Assembly: GCA_022578965.1 (NCBI GenBank)
Contig: MU400508.1
Span: forward strand, 310,001 to 374,000
From: Xylaria sp. FL1777
Taxonomy: Eukaryota; Ascomycota; Sordariomycetes; Xylariales; Xylariaceae
Reading direction: 5' to 3'
Length of the DNA stretch: 64,000 nt
In this document: piece by piece, positions 60,601 through 64,000 of the stretch
How positions within the stretch are numbered: the first letter of the stretch is position 1
Layout: every line of letters starts with the position of its first letter
The notes under the pieces: generated by a model
What the model was told of the DNA's origin: nothing
The model's input: only the letters and a program-made list of their open reading frames with translations
The model's database searches: none
Made by a program: the position numbers and the translations under genes

Positions 60601-61869
60601 GGGAAATATGCATATTAACCAAGCGACTAGTCGAGGTATAATTCCCCTGTCCCATCAAGCTGAGCAGAGGAACAAAGGCAAGACTACGCATACGTAGATA
60701 TACTATACATACACTGCTGTAGGGACCTATGTAGAGAGAGCCAGGACCAAGGACGTGCCATATCTGGGTGTGATATCCGAGCATCAATCAACCCACTCTA
60801 AGCAAGCATCCACGTCTATTGCCGATAGTCTATGATACTACCGGTAGTCTAGTTATACCTTATATACAGAAGATCAAGAGCGTTAACTGGACCACAACTC
60901 CTTGATTCGGAGATCTGCAAGCTATGTAGACAGTAGATACTACCTATGCGTAGATGGAGCAACACACGGGGTGTGAGCTTTGCGAGCTCCATTCAATAAG
61001 GTCTTGTTAGCGCAAACCATATCGAGTCAAAGTCGCCCGAGCTGATGTAGAAATGAGTCATTCAAAAGCGATTCAAATTCATGCTAAGGTTGCCAGCCAG
61101 CCAGTAATTCGAAGCCTTGTGGGACCCATTGATCATTTTATGGGAAAGAAGATGACTAAATCGTCTGCATGCTGCTGGGCCTAGTTTATGCCCCTAAGCA
61201 CCACCTATCTGCTCGTGATTCAATAGTCCCCTGTACGTGTCTGTCACATCACGGCTTGTTCACAATAAAGCGTCGCGTCGAGGTATCACTTCAGCATTCC
61301 CCCTTTAATAGGCCGCCTAGCAAAGATTAGTGGTAGAGCTCGTACATCTCCCTCGTATTACTATGTTGATGACACAAAAAGTCTGAACTAAAGCGAACGA
61401 GAGTTGAGTATAGTGAATGGATAATGGAGAAAATCAAGAAAAATACATCCCAAGAGACCCTTCGAGACTCCATTTCTCCACTCCGCCTCCCAAGTATGTA
61501 CCACTTATTCGTGCATGTCAGATAGACATGGCTTCCTATGTGCTTGTAAATGCATAGACACCGACCGGCCAATTATCTATGCATACCCATTTCCCTGCCC
61601 ATTGAGTGACGGTTGGCTGAATTTTGTAACCTCTGTCTGAGTAACTCCGATTTTCTCCTACGTCCACGGCCTCTGTCCTGACAACTGTCCGTATTGAAAT
61701 CCGTCGGTACCTCATGTCATGGCGTAAGTCGCGTACGTTGTGGTAAAAACAGCAAATCCTAATCCCCCAATCCCCATAGGAACCAAAGCGCCGGTTTCAG
61801 TGATGGTGATGGCACAAGTCATAAGTTTGGGAAATCCTAGACGAAAGATTGCGAAGATAAGTTGATAGG
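57673..61869. other. 4.2 kb gene-poor region
   Basis: No intact gene recognised. The left part holds a frame-broken minus-strand relic (57876-58200). The rest is AT-leaning DNA with TATAC/TACC runs, and its right end is the 3' region of the YAP1-type gene. Confidence 0.55.
57876..58200 (-). pseudogene. Unidentified frame-broken coding relic
   Basis: Three protein-like stretches follow each other on the minus strand in different frames. The first contains KIGELPATVDALIAPGELEAF, the second AIKYLIGRKTLA, and the third WRNYIKQLRGQTWTNIELGD continuing with DLDDYSEDLARAKL until a TAG at 57878-57876. The order and hydrophilic helical character suggest one gene broken by frameshifts. I do not recognise the family. 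Confidence 0.35.
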
Positions 61870-63823
61870 TCAAGTACTCGGGCATGGCCCGCCGAGGTAT
61901 TTAGTCATGACGGCCTTAAAGTCTTTCTCGTCCACAACAGCACCGCTACCTCCACACTTGGCCTTTTTCTGTAGATCAGAGCAGAGACCGTCGAGATCGA
62001 GATCCCCTGCTTGCACTCTGGGGCAACCTTGCAATTGTTCCCTATTGGTTGTGTTAATTTGATTTCCTGGATGCCGCCGTTGTAAATTCTCAGGCAAAAA
62101 AAAGTAACTCACCATATGTTGTTACATGTTAGAAGCTTGCCATTGGCAGATGGCACAATGGTATCTTCCGCTTCCTTTCGAGCATCAATTTCGGCACAAA
62201 TATCCTTCTTGGGCTTAGGACTGGAGACCGTAGGCGCATTAAACGGTGCTAGGAAATCCACATCGAAGGCATCATTGAAGAAACTATCGTCGAAAGTGGT
62301 ACTGGCCAAAATGTTACTCTGCGGTTCACGGTAGTCACCGAACAATTGTGGGTCGAATTGGCCACCGTTCTGTTGTGACAGCCAGTCAAAATTGCTGAAA
62401 TCAAGGTTCCCAATATTGCTTAGGTTGCCGAAGGCTATTTGATATGTTAGAGAAGACATTCAACGGGGCCGAAATGTAATAATTACCAGAAGTGTTGTCA
62501 CTCGTCAAACCCGGCTGCTCTTCTCCAATCGTAGTTAAAGTCTCGAGAGGCTTAAAGCCGAGCGGTGATTGAGTGAAAGGTTCGGGAGATGTGCCGCAAG
62601 ATGAGCTTGGCCCGATGACGGAATTGGAAGAGGAAGAGGGGGAACCGGTGTTGGCTCCGTTGAGGCTATACTGTACGGAATCTAAGCTTGTCCTGGAACC
62701 ACTATTGCCATTGGTACCGTCCAGGTTGAAAAGACCTGAGTACTTGGCTGATGATGCAAATGAGTCCTTGGCTTGTTGTCCCTCTGAGTTTTCACGACTC
62801 TTAGAGTGATTCTCAGAATTCCCGGTCTTGGGCGGCTCTGGTGGAGTGACCTGACTGTTGGGGCTACGACCCGACGACGGCGATGGATACGGCGATGTTT
62901 GCTTCGCACCGATGACAGGCGTAGAATTGGGTCCTGGAAACATACCAAACTTGGGGAATTCAAATTGAAAGTTGACATCGTTGATGTTCTGAATCGCTGC
63001 ACTGCCGAATGTGGAGGGGCCACGCGTTGTGGTTGTCGATGAGCGCGACCTGCCAGACATGACAGACAGCTTCTTCTTATACTGCTCCAATTCGACAGTC
63101 AACTTCTCTATCTGAGCGCGTAGTTGACTATTCTCGTCGTTGGTAGCATTAGAAACTTTCTCCAATTCTTCGACTTTCGTTTCGAGGTCTTTCAAATGCT
63201 TCTCCTTCCGTTCTCGAAAAGCACGCTGAGCTGCACGGTTTTGAGCCTTCCTCTTCTGTATGGATTATTAGATACCAATACGACCTAGAAGTCATTAGTC
63301 TCCAACTCACCGAGCTAGGTTCATTTGTGAGAGGCTTGCGGCCGGGTTTCTTAGGAACCCTCCCCTCGCTTTCCCTTCGTTTTGCGCCGCTCTCTGCCTC
63401 ATCGTCGTCGTCTTCGTCGGGATGACTTCTTTTATCCGAAGACTCGTTGTCGGGGGAGCTGGCTTTGGAGGTGTCCTTTGCGCCGTCACTACCATCGGGA
63501 CTAGAGCCGGGAAGATCTCCGATCATCCTGGCCTCTGGACCAACTTGATCGTCATTGGTGAAGTCAAAGTCGAAACTGCTGTCTGGTCCGATGTCGTAGT
63601 CATAGTCGAGGAAAGGGCTATCAGAAGGGTTGTTTGATTCATTAAACCCGATGGCTCTCTGGTTCTGGACAGGTGAAGTGGTCTGGGGTTCAGGCGTCTG
63701 AGAATCTTGGTCGGCCTTCACGTTGGCTTTTGGTTGATTGGACGTCAGCGCTCGAAACAGCAGGTTTTGCTGCTGAGGCGTGAGAATGAAGTTAGGAAGA
63801 ATGTTGGGGCGAGCGGAGGCCAT
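61870..63823 (-). CDS. yap1: AP-1-like bZIP oxidative-stress regulator (YAP1 type)
   Basis: Four exons (63823-63311, 63255-62487, 62434-62113, 62041-61870) join in phase to 591 residues. The protein begins MASARPNILPNFILTPQQQNLLFRALTSN, a typical start for filamentous-fungal AP-1 factors. An acidic region precedes the bZIP, whose basic part KRKAQNRAAQRAFRERKE begins at residue 172 across the exon 1/2 junction, followed by heptad leucines. The n-CRD carries CGTSPEPFTQSP. The c-CRD spans LLTCNNIWEQLQGCP, GLCSDL and KAKC across the last junction, and includes the nuclear-export segment. In YAP1 homologues, disulphides between these regions block export by Crm1, so the factor accumulates in the nucleus under oxidant stress and induces thioredoxin, glutathione and drug-efflux genes. 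All diagnostic parts are present, so it is expected to be functional. Confidence 0.95.
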
Positions 63824-64000
63824 TGTGACAGTTTAAGACTTGGATAAGACGACAAAGAGATCCGTAGAATATGGCTATCAAGGTGGAATCCGCTGGGGCA
63901 GACAAACGGTAGGGCTGGCGACTCCTGTGTAGAAGTCGCCGCTTGACGGTTAGATTGTAAGCTTGGACGACAACCGCCGGTACTATGAAGCCCCCAATTG
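63824..64000 (-). promoter_or_regulatory. 5' leader/promoter of the YAP1-type gene (partial)
   Basis: The last 177 bases lie directly upstream of the YAP1-type ATG and run off the window. No specific element is identified. Confidence 0.45.

Noticed and set aside
1..64000. tRNA, rRNA, CRISPR arrays and intact transposons
   Set aside because: By-eye search for B-box (GGTTCGANTCC) contexts, regular repeat-spacer arrays, transposase or reverse-transcriptase motifs and long terminal repeats found none. tRNAscan-SE and a repeat library would be decisive.

Overview
This window is nuclear DNA of a filamentous ascomycete, most likely a Sordariomycete. The genes carry short (about 50-160 bp) GT..AG introns with CTAAC/CTGAC branch sites. 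The beta-tubulin intron pattern, the CPC1/GCN4, YAP1 and NIT-6-type nitrite reductase sequences, and the HET-domain and fungal kinase families all fit this. Intergenic DNA is full of TACC/TAGGTA runs. All exon models were built by eye and checked for reading-phase agreement; none has transcript support.

Layout. 0-5 kb: the 3' end of a CPC1/GCN4-type bZIP factor (+) converges on a GCN20-type ABCF ATPase (-), so two parts of general amino-acid control lie side by side. 5.6-18.8 kb: an accessory island with four genes: a kinase-TPR protein with a C-terminal beta-rich module (-), a CorA-like two-TM protein (-), a tandem kinase/pseudokinase protein (+) and a short secreted-looking Hsp70-like protein (-). 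These families are common in the fungal non-self-recognition repertoire. 18.8-29.8 kb: about 11 kb without a convincing gene, holding a thioredoxin-reductase relic, microsatellites and an imperfect inverted repeat.

29.8-42.6 kb: core genes. A 1119-residue acidic/serine-rich protein resembles septation-network regulators (Byr4/Bfa1-like, tentative). It is followed by beta-tubulin and, on the opposite strand, assimilatory nitrite reductase (1204 residues) with long low-complexity insertions. A NirA/NIT4-like site overlapping a GATA site lies about 0.77 kb upstream of the nitrite reductase start. 42.6-50.3 kb is gene-poor.

50.3-52.3 kb: an STK32/YANK-type AGC kinase with a probable N-myristoylation signal. 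55.2-57.7 kb: a HET-domain protein with a WW-like insert before the HET core and a second WW-like tail. 57.7-61.9 kb: gene-poor, with an unidentified frame-broken relic. 61.9-63.8 kb: an AP-1-like oxidative-stress regulator (YAP1 type) with both cysteine-rich regions, on the minus strand. The window thus combines nutrient and stress regulation (CPC1, GCN20, nitrite reductase, YAP1) and cytoskeletal or cell-cycle genes with recognition-type accessory genes separated by degenerate DNA. No tRNA, rRNA, CRISPR array or intact transposon was recognised.
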